A stretch of 9,817 nucleotides of DNA from CAWHOW01 sp050013795 (GTDB taxonomy: Bacteria > Bacteroidota > Bacteroidia > Bacteroidales > CG2-30-32-10): assembly GCA_050013795.1 (NCBI GenBank), contig JBEKEO010000104.1, positions 1 to 9,817 on the forward strand. The letters run 5' to 3'. A program made the translations under genes and the position numbers. Positions 1-6,035 of this stretch are shown here, piece after piece (within the stretch, counting starts at the first letter, position 1; every line of letters starts with the position of its first letter). The notes under the pieces are model-generated. The model worked only from the letters and a program-made list of their open reading frames with translations. It was not told the DNA's origin and did no database searches.

Positions 1-2
1 AA

Positions 3-755
3 CTACACTTCTTTATTCCATATCTGCCATGATCTTTCTGCCTGCAGATATAGCATTTGCAAACCATTGGTAACTGCAGCTCCTTTTTCAATACCTCTCT
101 TCATGAAAACAGTTTCTGTTGGATTGTACACAAGATCGAATAGTAAATGTTCTTTTGTCAGGAAATGATAAGGAATAGCAGGCGACTGGTCAATATGCGG
201 AAACATACCTGCGGGCGTGGTGTTAATGATTAATGTATGAGACAAAATTATATCACGATTCAATTCATCATAAGTTATAACTGAAGTGGAATTAGCTTTA
301 TTTCTTGAGACACATAAAAAGTCAATTCCGAGTTTCTTAAGCACAAATGCAATGGCTTTAGCTGCGCCGCCTGTTCCAAGTATCAATGCTTTAGTATGAA
401 CGTTTCTCAGCAGAGGTTTCAGGCTTTCTTCAAAGCCGAAGACATCGGTGTTATATCCTGTCAGCCGCACATCTTCACCTCTTATTATTTTAATAGCATT
501 CACAGCGCCCACCTCATTTGCAATATCATCCAGTGATGTCAGAAAAGGAATAACTGACTGTTTGTAGGGTATGGTTACACTCAATCCTTTCAGGTCTCTT
601 ATATCATTGACAAGCGCAGGGAACTTGTTGATATTATCAATAGGGAAGAGTTCGAACCGGGAATCGCGAATTCCTTCCCTGAAGAACTTCTCCGAAAAAT
701 ACTGAGCCGAGAAAGAGTGGGTGAGGGGATAGCCTATTAACCCGTAAGTATTCAT
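3..755 (-). CDS. aroE: Shikimate dehydrogenase (NADP+)
   Basis: This cytoplasmic enzyme reduces 3-dehydroshikimate to shikimate with NADPH, the fourth step of chorismate synthesis. The ORF encodes 250 residues, normal for the short Bacteroidota form. The N-terminal substrate domain shows the HSFS motif (Ser14, Ser16), VTIPYK with Thr61 and the catalytic Lys65, Asn86 in GAVNAI, and Asp104 in YNTD. The Rossmann domain follows, with GTGGAA at 127-132 and NTTPAGM near 178-184. The C-terminal NGLQMLYLQA supplies the usual Gln238. The residue before VTIPYK, normally Asn, is Ser59. I start at the ATG at 755, giving MNTYGLIGYPLTHSF; a TTG two codons upstream is in frame but adds nothing conserved. 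It is the last visible gene of a four-gene operon, 15 nt after the DedA gene. The family call is secure. Confidence 0.96.
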   Translation of the reverse strand: MNTYGLIGYPLTHSFSAQYFSEKFFREGIRDSRFELFPIDNINKFPALVNDIRDLKGLSVTIPYKQSVIPFLTSLDDIANEVGAVNAIKIIRGEDVRLTGYNTDVFGFEESLKPLLRNVHTKALILGTGGAAKAIAFVLKKLGIDFLCVSRNKANSTSVITYDELNRDIILSHTLIINTTPAGMFPHIDQSPAIPYHFLTKEHLLFDLVYNPTETVFMKRGIEKGAAVTNGLQMLYLQAERSWQIWNKEV

Positions 756-770
756 ACTCAAAAATGGAAT

Positions 771-1400
771 TCAGGAAGTCTTTTCTTTGTTTTTTCTGTA
801 TGCTTTATAAAGCTTGAAAACTACGTATATCCATATAGCTGCAAGAAGAAGCACTACAACAATATCAATGATACTGCTGTATTTGAGCACTACATCCCAG
901 TTGCTTTTAAGCTTTATGCCAACATAGGTCAGGAATGCATTCCACATTCCAGCACCGATAATGGTGTAAATGGAAAACTTCCAGATATTCATCTTTCCCA
1001 TGCCTGCAGGGATTGAAATCAGGTGACGTACGACAGGAATAAAGCGGCAAATGAAAATAGTGATGTCACCTTTTTTCTGAAAATATTTTTCAGTAAGGTC
1101 AAGATGATGATGATCAAGGAGAAGATACTTCCCGTATCTATCAAGCAGTGGTCTGCCGCCGTAATCCCCAATATAGTAAGAAATAAGCGAGCCGACTATA
1201 CTACCTAATGTGCTGAAGAAAATAACACCAAGAAGGGTGAAGTGCCCGTCGGCCACCAACATACCTGCAAAGGGCAGCACTGCCTCGCTGGGCACAGGCA
1301 TTATCATGCTTTCAAGGATCATGAGTACAAAAACCCCAGTATATCCAACACTTCCAATAAATGAAATAATGATCGGAACAAGAAATTTGGTGATTCCCAT
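771..1400 (-). CDS. DedA family membrane protein (SNARE-associated/VTT domain)
   Basis: A 209-residue integral inner-membrane protein of the DedA/VTT superfamily. Members are implicated in undecaprenyl-phosphate or phospholipid flipping and in proton-motive-force homeostasis; the substrate of this one cannot be read from sequence. Hydrophobic segments lie at about 8-30, 38-50, 55-77, 113-135, 142-160 and 177-196. Family landmarks are the re-entrant motif around residues 29-43 (Glu30, Pro35, Pro37, Glu39) and the FICRFIPVVR block at 116-125 with Arg119 and Arg125, followed by PAGMGKM and a GxxxW segment. The usual small residue before the first Arg is Cys118 here. The tail is basic and cytoplasmic. 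The ATG is only 3 nt beyond the comA stop and the stop is 15 nt before aroE, so the gene is almost certainly co-transcribed. The family is clear; the transported substrate is unknown. Confidence 0.93.
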   Translation of the reverse strand: MGITKFLVPIIISFIGSVGYTGVFVLMILESMIMPVPSEAVLPFAGMLVADGHFTLLGVIFFSTLGSIVGSLISYYIGDYGGRPLLDRYGKYLLLDHHHLDLTEKYFQKKGDITIFICRFIPVVRHLISIPAGMGKMNIWKFSIYTIIGAGMWNAFLTYVGIKLKSNWDVVLKYSSIIDIVVVLLLAAIWIYVVFKLYKAYRKNKEKTS

Positions 1401-1403
1401 AAT

Positions 1404-2207
1404 TTATTTGGCTTCCGGTTTAATACGTAGGTTCTGGAATTCTTCGGGCAGGAACTGGAAGAATGTATCTCCGCGCAAACCAATCCTGAGTGTTTCAAGA
1501 GGAATTACTTCATTTGGGGCAATGTTTCCAAGATTAACATTGGCTCCAAGTGTTTTGATAAACCAAACCTGCTGCGATTTCAAAGGGGCTTCCCATAATA
1601 TTTTATCTTTATTGACCTTTGCAATTATCTTGTTGACAAGGGCAACATGGGCATTCCCGTTTGGCCTGTATATGCCTACAGTTCCGCTTTCACGGGCTTC
1701 GGCAATAACAAATGAAGAACCGGCATCAATCTCTGTTTGCATCATCATGATCCATTTATTGGGTGCAGTAATGATACCTGCTTCCTTAGAACCGACTTCC
1801 GAAAGGACAGTATGAGTTTTTGAAAGTGTTTCAATGTATTTGCATTTATCTTCGTGCTCCATCAGGATAGAACCATCGGAAACCTCAATGGCATCAACTT
1901 TGAAAGTGTCAACGAGTTTCCTGTATTCATCAAATTTATCACGTATAATATATGCTTCGAAAAGAGTGCCTCCGAAATAAACCTTAATATTTGCTTCTTT
2001 GTATAATTTTATCTTTGCTGCAACATCTTTATCGCTCATCACTACTGAAGTTCCGAAACCGAGCTTAGCAAAGTCAGTAAACTTTCCGCCTGTAGTGAGG
2101 AAATCTTCAACCTCGCGGATGCTAAGTCCTTTGTCCATCATCATGGTTACACCGCTTTTTCTGGGGTGTGAGGGTCTTTCAGGAATGTAATTCAATATGG
2201 ATTCCAT
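1404..2207 (-). CDS. comA: Phosphosulfolactate synthase (ComA family)
   Basis: ComA enzymes add sulfite to phosphoenolpyruvate to make (2R)-phospho-3-sulfolactate. This is the first step of the PEP route to coenzyme M in methanogens, and homologues serve sulfolactate formation in Bacillus. The 267-residue TIM-barrel protein carries the family blocks in order: MMMDKG (22-27), FAKLGFGTS (46-54), YFGGTLFE (77-84), IEVSDGS (107-113), LSEVGSKE (135-142), VIAEARESG (167-175), LGANVNLGNI (220-229) and RIGLRGDTF near 241-249. I start at the ATG at 2207 because the family's N-terminus begins around this NYIPERP segment; it leaves a 16-nt gap after the TPR gene. An upstream ATG at 2243 would add 12 unconserved residues and overlap the TPR stop. 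No comB, comC or other coenzyme M gene lies in the window, so the end product here is unknown. Confidence 0.92.
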   Translation of the reverse strand: MESILNYIPERPSHPRKSGVTMMMDKGLSIREVEDFLTTGGKFTDFAKLGFGTSVVMSDKDVAAKIKLYKEANIKVYFGGTLFEAYIIRDKFDEYRKLVDTFKVDAIEVSDGSILMEHEDKCKYIETLSKTHTVLSEVGSKEAGIITAPNKWIMMMQTEIDAGSSFVIAEARESGTVGIYRPNGNAHVALVNKIIAKVNKDKILWEAPLKSQQVWFIKTLGANVNLGNIAPNEVIPLETLRIGLRGDTFFQFLPEEFQNLRIKPEAK

Positions 2208-2223
2208 AATTATATGCGTTAAT

Positions 2224-3630
2224 TTATTTTTTATAAAGTTCAATCAGGTCGATGATTTGCTGGTTCCTGATCAGGCTAGGGTCATATTCCAGCATTTCGC
2301 AATGTCTGATATAATTTAATTGTAAAACCTCCTCAAGTGTGTTATAGGCTTCTTTTTCTTTTTTGTTCAAAAGTAAATAATTTACCAATCTGTAGCGAAG
2401 ACTTATGTTCTCAGGCTGGTGGACAATACCTTCCAGTATAATATCAGTAGCTTTCTCGGGGTTCCCTGTTTTTTTATAAATATCCGCATAATCCAGCCAG
2501 ATATCTTCATTTGAAGGGTCCATCTCGCAAACCTTTTTATAGGATTCTATTGCTTTATCAAACATTTCGAGTTTTAACTGGACATCGCCAAGCATGTATA
2601 AATAATCGGAATTTGTGGCGTCTAACTCAATGGCTTTCATTATACATTTCAAACCTTCCTCCGGTTTATCAATGTCATCAAGAACAGAGCCCAATCCTAT
2701 CCATGCATCTGAAATACTTTCATCAATATCAATTGCTTTATGGTAATATTCCTGTGCCTTCTCCAAGTTCTTCAGTTTTTCATTACACTCACCTAAGTAA
2801 TAATAAGTATAGGCATCATCAGATTCCAGGATAAGCGTTTCTTCGAATACTTTAATAGCTTCTTCATATCTTTCAAGACAAATAAGAGAATTGCCTTTAT
2901 TGAAATATGCGGAAGAGAATTTATCATCGATTGCAATGGCATAATCAAACGCATCTATAGATTTTTCGAAAAGTTCCAGCAAATTGTAAGCTATTCCAAG
3001 GTTATACCAGGCTACTGATGAATAGGGGTTCTTGTCAAGGAAATTATTGTAAAATTCTACAGATTCCTCAAGCTGGTTTGCATGTTCGAAACAAAAAGCA
3101 ATTTCATATATGGCTGCATCATTGTTGGCATTAATATCAAGTGCTTTCTTCAGGTATTCTAAAGCTTTTGTGAAATTCCCAAGATTTTCATATTCGAATG
3201 CTATATTGATATAAATATCATCAATTTCCTCAGCTTCTTTTATAGCTTTGTTATACTCCTCTATCGCTTTTTCGTACTTTTTTAGTTGACTGTATATAGC
3301 ACCTTTAGTCATGAAAAGTTCAGAATTAAAAGGATCAATAACTTCTACCTTTCTTAAAAGGTCAAGTGCTTTTTCAGATTTATTTGCAGAAGCATAGAGT
3401 TGAGCTTTCCGAAGCATGAAGACAACGGAATTTGGATGCTGCTCACTTGCATAATCAATAGCTTTATATGCTTTATTTATATTGTTTTTGAAAAAGTAAA
3501 AATCAATAATATCTTCAAACTCTTCTACATCAAAATAAGCCTGACCGCTAGTATTAAGCATTTCCTCGAAACGCTTAACCAGAGCATCTATATCCTTTTC
3601 ACCGTACTTGTCAAAATCCCCCGTCATCAT
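2224..3630 (-). CDS. Cytoplasmic tetratricopeptide repeat protein
   Basis: A 468-residue protein made almost entirely of TPR units. After an acidic N-terminal 30-odd residues, about 11-12 repeats run from roughly residue 34 to 441 in a near-exact 34-residue register: the helix-A starts fall near 68, 102, 137, 171, 204, 239, 272, 307, 341, 375 and 409. Many carry the usual pattern of W/Y...LG...Y/L and A...Y/F..A..LxP. The C-terminal 25 residues are a non-repeat helical cap. There is no signal peptide or membrane segment, so it should act in the cytoplasm as a protein-binding scaffold; no partner can be named. It is the promoter-proximal gene of the comA-dedA-aroE operon, with two tandem ATGs (3630 and 3627) as possible starts. 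The protein is strongly acidic. Confidence 0.93.
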   Translation of the reverse strand: MMTGDFDKYGEKDIDALVKRFEEMLNTSGQAYFDVEEFEDIIDFYFFKNNINKAYKAIDYASEQHPNSVVFMLRKAQLYASANKSEKALDLLRKVEVIDPFNSELFMTKGAIYSQLKKYEKAIEEYNKAIKEAEEIDDIYINIAFEYENLGNFTKALEYLKKALDINANNDAAIYEIAFCFEHANQLEESVEFYNNFLDKNPYSSVAWYNLGIAYNLLELFEKSIDAFDYAIAIDDKFSSAYFNKGNSLICLERYEEAIKVFEETLILESDDAYTYYYLGECNEKLKNLEKAQEYYHKAIDIDESISDAWIGLGSVLDDIDKPEEGLKCIMKAIELDATNSDYLYMLGDVQLKLEMFDKAIESYKKVCEMDPSNEDIWLDYADIYKKTGNPEKATDIILEGIVHQPENISLRYRLVNYLLLNKKEKEAYNTLEEVLQLNYIRHCEMLEYDPSLIRNQQIIDLIELYKK

Positions 3631-3659
3631 AAATTCATTCCATTTCTTAAATTAACGTG

Positions 3660-3667
3660 CAAAGTTA
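3660..3667 (-). promoter_or_regulatory. Probable -7 box of the TPR-comA-dedA-aroE operon promoter
   Basis: On the minus strand this reads TAACTTTG followed by C, an exact match to the Bacteroidota sigma-70 (ABfA) -7 consensus TAnnTTTG. It would place the transcript start near 3653 and give a leader of about 23 nt before the ATG at 3630. A clear -33 element at the usual 19-21 nt is missing; the nearest TTTG (3682-3679) is only 11 nt upstream, so the call rests on one box and its position. Confidence 0.55.
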
Positions 3668-3889
3668 GAAAAAAGTATCAAAGCTTATCATTATTGTTTT
3701 AATATCAATTAAAATTGGAATGTAAGGTTTTCTAAACCAGAAGTTAATGTAAGCATCAGCAGCCCTAGTGTTAATAAAAAAACTGACGAATAGTTTTGTT
3801 AGCTTTTATGGCTTGCCTATTTTGTTTGCCCCCAAAGAGTTTAACTAAAAATAATATATTAAAAAAGCATTTAAAATTATAATTTAATT

Positions 3890-3942
3890 AAAATAACATA
3901 CTAAAAGTAATTTTTGTACGTTAACATGCATTATGTTATTTT
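3890..3942. repeat. Inverted repeat with three TAACAT half-sites (candidate operator)
   Basis: AAAATAACATA at 3890-3900 is the exact reverse complement of TATGTTATTTT at 3932-3942, an 11-bp perfect inverted repeat with a 31-nt spacer. A third TAACAT copy lies at 3922-3927 and forms its own inverted repeat with ATGTTA at 3933-3938, separated by 5 nt. The inner pair occupies the spacer of the glycosyltransferase promoter and overlaps its -7 box, the usual place for a repressor. The repeats are seen directly; operator function is inferred, and AT-richness raises the chance background. Confidence 0.45.
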
Positions 3943-3944
3943 TG
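3913..3944 (+). promoter_or_regulatory. Bacteroidota-type promoter of the glycosyltransferase gene
   Basis: TTTG at 3913-3916 and TATTTTTG at 3937-3944 are separated by 20 nt, matching the Bacteroidota -33/-7 arrangement (TTTG, 19-21 nt, TAnnTTTG). Transcription should begin near 3951, leaving a leader of about 18 nt before the TTG start codon at 3969. It is one of the two best-spaced promoters in the window. Confidence 0.65.
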
Positions 3945-3968
3945 CCATTCTTTTTTTAATATTTATTA

Positions 3969-5930
3969 TTGAAACTTTCCATAATCATAGTCAATTATAA
4001 CGTCAAGTATTTTCTTGAACAATGTCTCATTTCAGTTGTAAATGCCTGTAAAGGTATTGAATCTGAAATCTTTGTGGTTGACAACAATTCTGTTGACGGT
4101 TCTATTAAAATGCTTAAAGAAAAGTTTCCCGAAGTTAACCTTATTGCTAACAAGGAAAACCTTGGCTTTTCAAAAGCCAATAACCAAGGTATAAGCTTGT
4201 CAAAAGGAGAATATGTTTTACTTCTTAATCCTGATACTGTGGTTGAAGAGGATACTTTTACCAAAGTAATAACATTTATGGATTCTCATCCTGATGCAGG
4301 CAGTTTAGGCGTTAAAATGATAGATGGAAAAGGGAAATTTTTGCCTGAATCTAAGCGGGGACTCCCTACGCCAACCGTAGCATTTTTCAAAGTATTTGGC
4401 TTTGCAAGGCTTTTCCCAAACTCAAAATTATTTGGACAATATCATTTGGGATATCTTGATAAGGATAAAATCCATAAGGTTGATATTCTTGCAGGCGCCT
4501 TTATGTTGCTTAGAAAAGAAGCTATCAATAAATCGGGACTTCTTGATGAAACCTTTTTTATGTATGGCGAAGACATAGATTTGTCTTACCGTATATTAAA
4601 AGCAGGTTATAATAATTATTATTTCCCTGAAACTAGAATTATTCATTATAAAGGAGAAAGCACCAGAAAAAGCAGCATCAATTATGTGCTCATGTTTTAT
4701 AATGCCATGATCATTTTTGCCCGAAAACACTTTTCACAGAAGAATGCTAAAAGTATCTCTTTCCTTATTCATATAGCTATTTATCTGAGGGCTTTTTTGG
4801 CTATAGCGAGGAGATCTTTTAATAAAGCTTTTCTTCCAATTGCAGATATTATATTAATATTTTTCGGTTTCTATTTTATTAAAAATTATTGGGAACAGAA
4901 TATTTTATTTCCTCGTGGGGGACACTACCCTGTTGAATTTATTACTATTGCTGTTCCGGTTTATATTTTTATATGGCTCATATCATTTTATTTGAGTGGC
5001 GGATACGATAAGCCAATCAGAACAATTAAAATATTCCAGGGCTTATTAATAGGTACTGTTATTATTTTAGTAGGTTATGCTCTTTTAAGCGAAGAATACA
5101 GATTCTCTCGCGCATTGATAGGGTTGGGGGCTGTATGGTCGCTTATTTCCATGTTTACTATCAGGGTTATATTGAATGTATTTCATTTGAAAAACTTTCG
5201 ATTCGAATCAGGCAAAAACAGAAATTTTATTATTGTAGGAGATAAGGATGAAGCTGAAAGGGTTACTTCTATTTTGAAACAAGCAAGTATTAATCATGGC
5301 TTTATTGGACTTGTTAATGTTACTGACAATGGTAATAAAGGAAACGGGTTTATTGGAAATATCAACCAGATAGCTGAAATTATTACGATATACAAAATAA
5401 ACGAAGTAATTTTCTGTGCCAAAAGCATGAACCCTCAGGAAATAATAAATAAGATGTCTGAACTGAAAGATTCACAGGTTGATTATAAAATTGCTCCTCC
5501 TGAAAGCCTTTATCTTATCGGCAGCAATTCTATCGATACATCCGGCGATCTATATGTTATAAACGTAAATTCCATTAGTAAGTATAGCAATATGCGAAAC
5601 AAACGTTTCTTTGATACTATTACTTGTTTGGTCTTATTTATATTTTCGCCTATTTTGATTTTTTTTGTAAAAAATAGAATAGGCTTTTTTAAGAACATTT
5701 TTCTTGTCCTCATTTTGCAGAAGTCATGGGTTGGGTATTATCAGAATGATACATCAGTAAAGCTGCCTGTTATTCGTCGGGGAGTATTAAATCCCACAGA
5801 TGCTTTTCATAAAAAGAATCTTAACAATGAAATGATTACTCGCCTCAATATGATTTATGCCAGAGATTATAACATTACTAATGACCTGAATATACTTTTT
5901 AAAGGTATTTCGGAATTAGGAAGGAAATAA
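3969..5930 (+). CDS. GT2 glycosyltransferase fused to a degenerate polyprenyl glycosylphosphotransferase
   Basis: A 653-residue membrane-bound glycosyltransferase of surface-polysaccharide type. Residues 1 to about 255 are a WbbL/rhamnosyltransferase-like GT2 domain: IIIVNYN (5-11), VVDNNSVDGS (36-45), ENLGFSKANNQG (63-74), LLNPDT (85-90, the DxD equivalent) and MYGEDIDLSYR (198-208). Hydrophobic segments follow near 263-280, 289-305, 322-342, 355-373 and 380-402, then a Rossmann-like region at 418-535. This layout matches the N-terminal half of WbaP-type phosphoglycosyltransferases. Residues 545-653 resemble that family's C-terminal domain but are far shorter: KRFFD plus membrane helix with Pro561, then directly a remnant of the SLVGPRP block and the YARDYNITNDLNIL tail. 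FQxRxG, KFRTM and the Asp-Glu pair are absent. The start is TTG at 3969; an in-frame TAA at 3957-3959 rules out an upstream start. GT2 activity is likely; donor and acceptor are unknown. Confidence 0.9.
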   Translation: MKLSIIIVNYNVKYFLEQCLISVVNACKGIESEIFVVDNNSVDGSIKMLKEKFPEVNLIANKENLGFSKANNQGISLSKGEYVLLLNPDTVVEEDTFTKVITFMDSHPDAGSLGVKMIDGKGKFLPESKRGLPTPTVAFFKVFGFARLFPNSKLFGQYHLGYLDKDKIHKVDILAGAFMLLRKEAINKSGLLDETFFMYGEDIDLSYRILKAGYNNYYFPETRIIHYKGESTRKSSINYVLMFYNAMIIFARKHFSQKNAKSISFLIHIAIYLRAFLAIARRSFNKAFLPIADIILIFFGFYFIKNYWEQNILFPRGGHYPVEFITIAVPVYIFIWLISFYLSGGYDKPIRTIKIFQGLLIGTVIILVGYALLSEEYRFSRALIGLGAVWSLISMFTIRVILNVFHLKNFRFESGKNRNFIIVGDKDEAERVTSILKQASINHGFIGLVNVTDNGNKGNGFIGNINQIAEIITIYKINEVIFCAKSMNPQEIINKMSELKDSQVDYKIAPPESLYLIGSNSIDTSGDLYVINVNSISKYSNMRNKRFFDTITCLVLFIFSPILIFFVKNRIGFFKNIFLVLILQKSWVGYYQNDTSVKLPVIRRGVLNPTDAFHKKNLNNEMITRLNMIYARDYNITNDLNILFKGISELGRK

Positions 5931-5980
5931 TTTCCCGATACTTAACTGCCTGATATTTTGTTTAAAACTTTCTGATGATT

Positions 5981-5997
5981 TAATTTCATTGAAATTA
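5981..5997. promoter_or_regulatory. 17-bp palindrome upstream of the PD40 protein gene (candidate operator)
   Basis: TAATTTCATTGAAATTA is a perfect palindrome with 8-bp arms and one central base. It sits 38 nt before the ATG at 6036, in a 105-nt gap after the glycosyltransferase. No T-tract follows, so it is unlikely to be an intrinsic terminator. Its size and placement suit a dimeric regulator; a weak promoter (TTTG at 5957-5960, 20 nt, then TAATTTCA) would overlap it. Function is inferred. Confidence 0.4.
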
Positions 5998-6035
5998 CAT
6001 ATTTTATAAATTAGCACTTTCATAAAAAGAATAAT

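Larger units (their letters stand above)
3631..3968. other. AT-rich divergent intergenic region
   Basis: These 338 nt separate the minus-strand operon from the plus-strand glycosyltransferase. I see no coding potential beyond very short chance ORFs. The left edge holds the operon's -7 box and the right edge the glycosyltransferase promoter with its TAACAT repeats; these are listed separately. A 12-bp palindrome AAATTATAATTT lies at 3874-3885 in a long A/T run. The middle stretch (about 3700-3840) holds nothing else I can name. Confidence 0.8.

Noticed and set aside
756..761. TTG start two codons upstream of the chosen aroE ATG.
   Set aside because: The ATG at 755 matches the family N-terminus and normal spacing; the extension adds only Met-Ser.
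1210..1815. A 201-codon plus-strand ORF opposite comA and dedA.
   Set aside because: It is a mirror frame of two well-recognised genes, crosses their boundary, has an unnatural composition and matches no family I know.
2208..2243. Upstream ATG of comA overlapping the TPR gene.
   Set aside because: The 12 added residues are not part of the conserved family N-terminus, and the downstream ATG avoids the overlap.
3791..3798. TAGTTTTG, another exact TAnnTTTG match, 170 nt upstream of the glycosyltransferase.
   Set aside because: There is no -33 box at a suitable distance, and single boxes arise easily by chance in AT-rich DNA; the promoter at 3913-3944 is better spaced.
3808..3882. A 24-codon plus-strand ORF (MACLFCLPPK...) in the divergent intergenic region.
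   Set aside because: It is short, Lys/Leu-rich as expected from A/T-rich noise, and has no supporting start signal.
5601..5930. An intact initiating sugar-phosphate transferase (WbaP/PglC) at the C-terminus of the glycosyltransferase.
   Set aside because: The catalytic Asp-Glu, FQxRxG and KFRTM motifs are absent and the domain is only about 109 residues long.
5923..5935. GGAAA-TAA-TTTCC hairpin across the glycosyltransferase stop codon as a terminator.
   Set aside because: The stem is only 5 bp, A/T-rich, and no T-tract follows.
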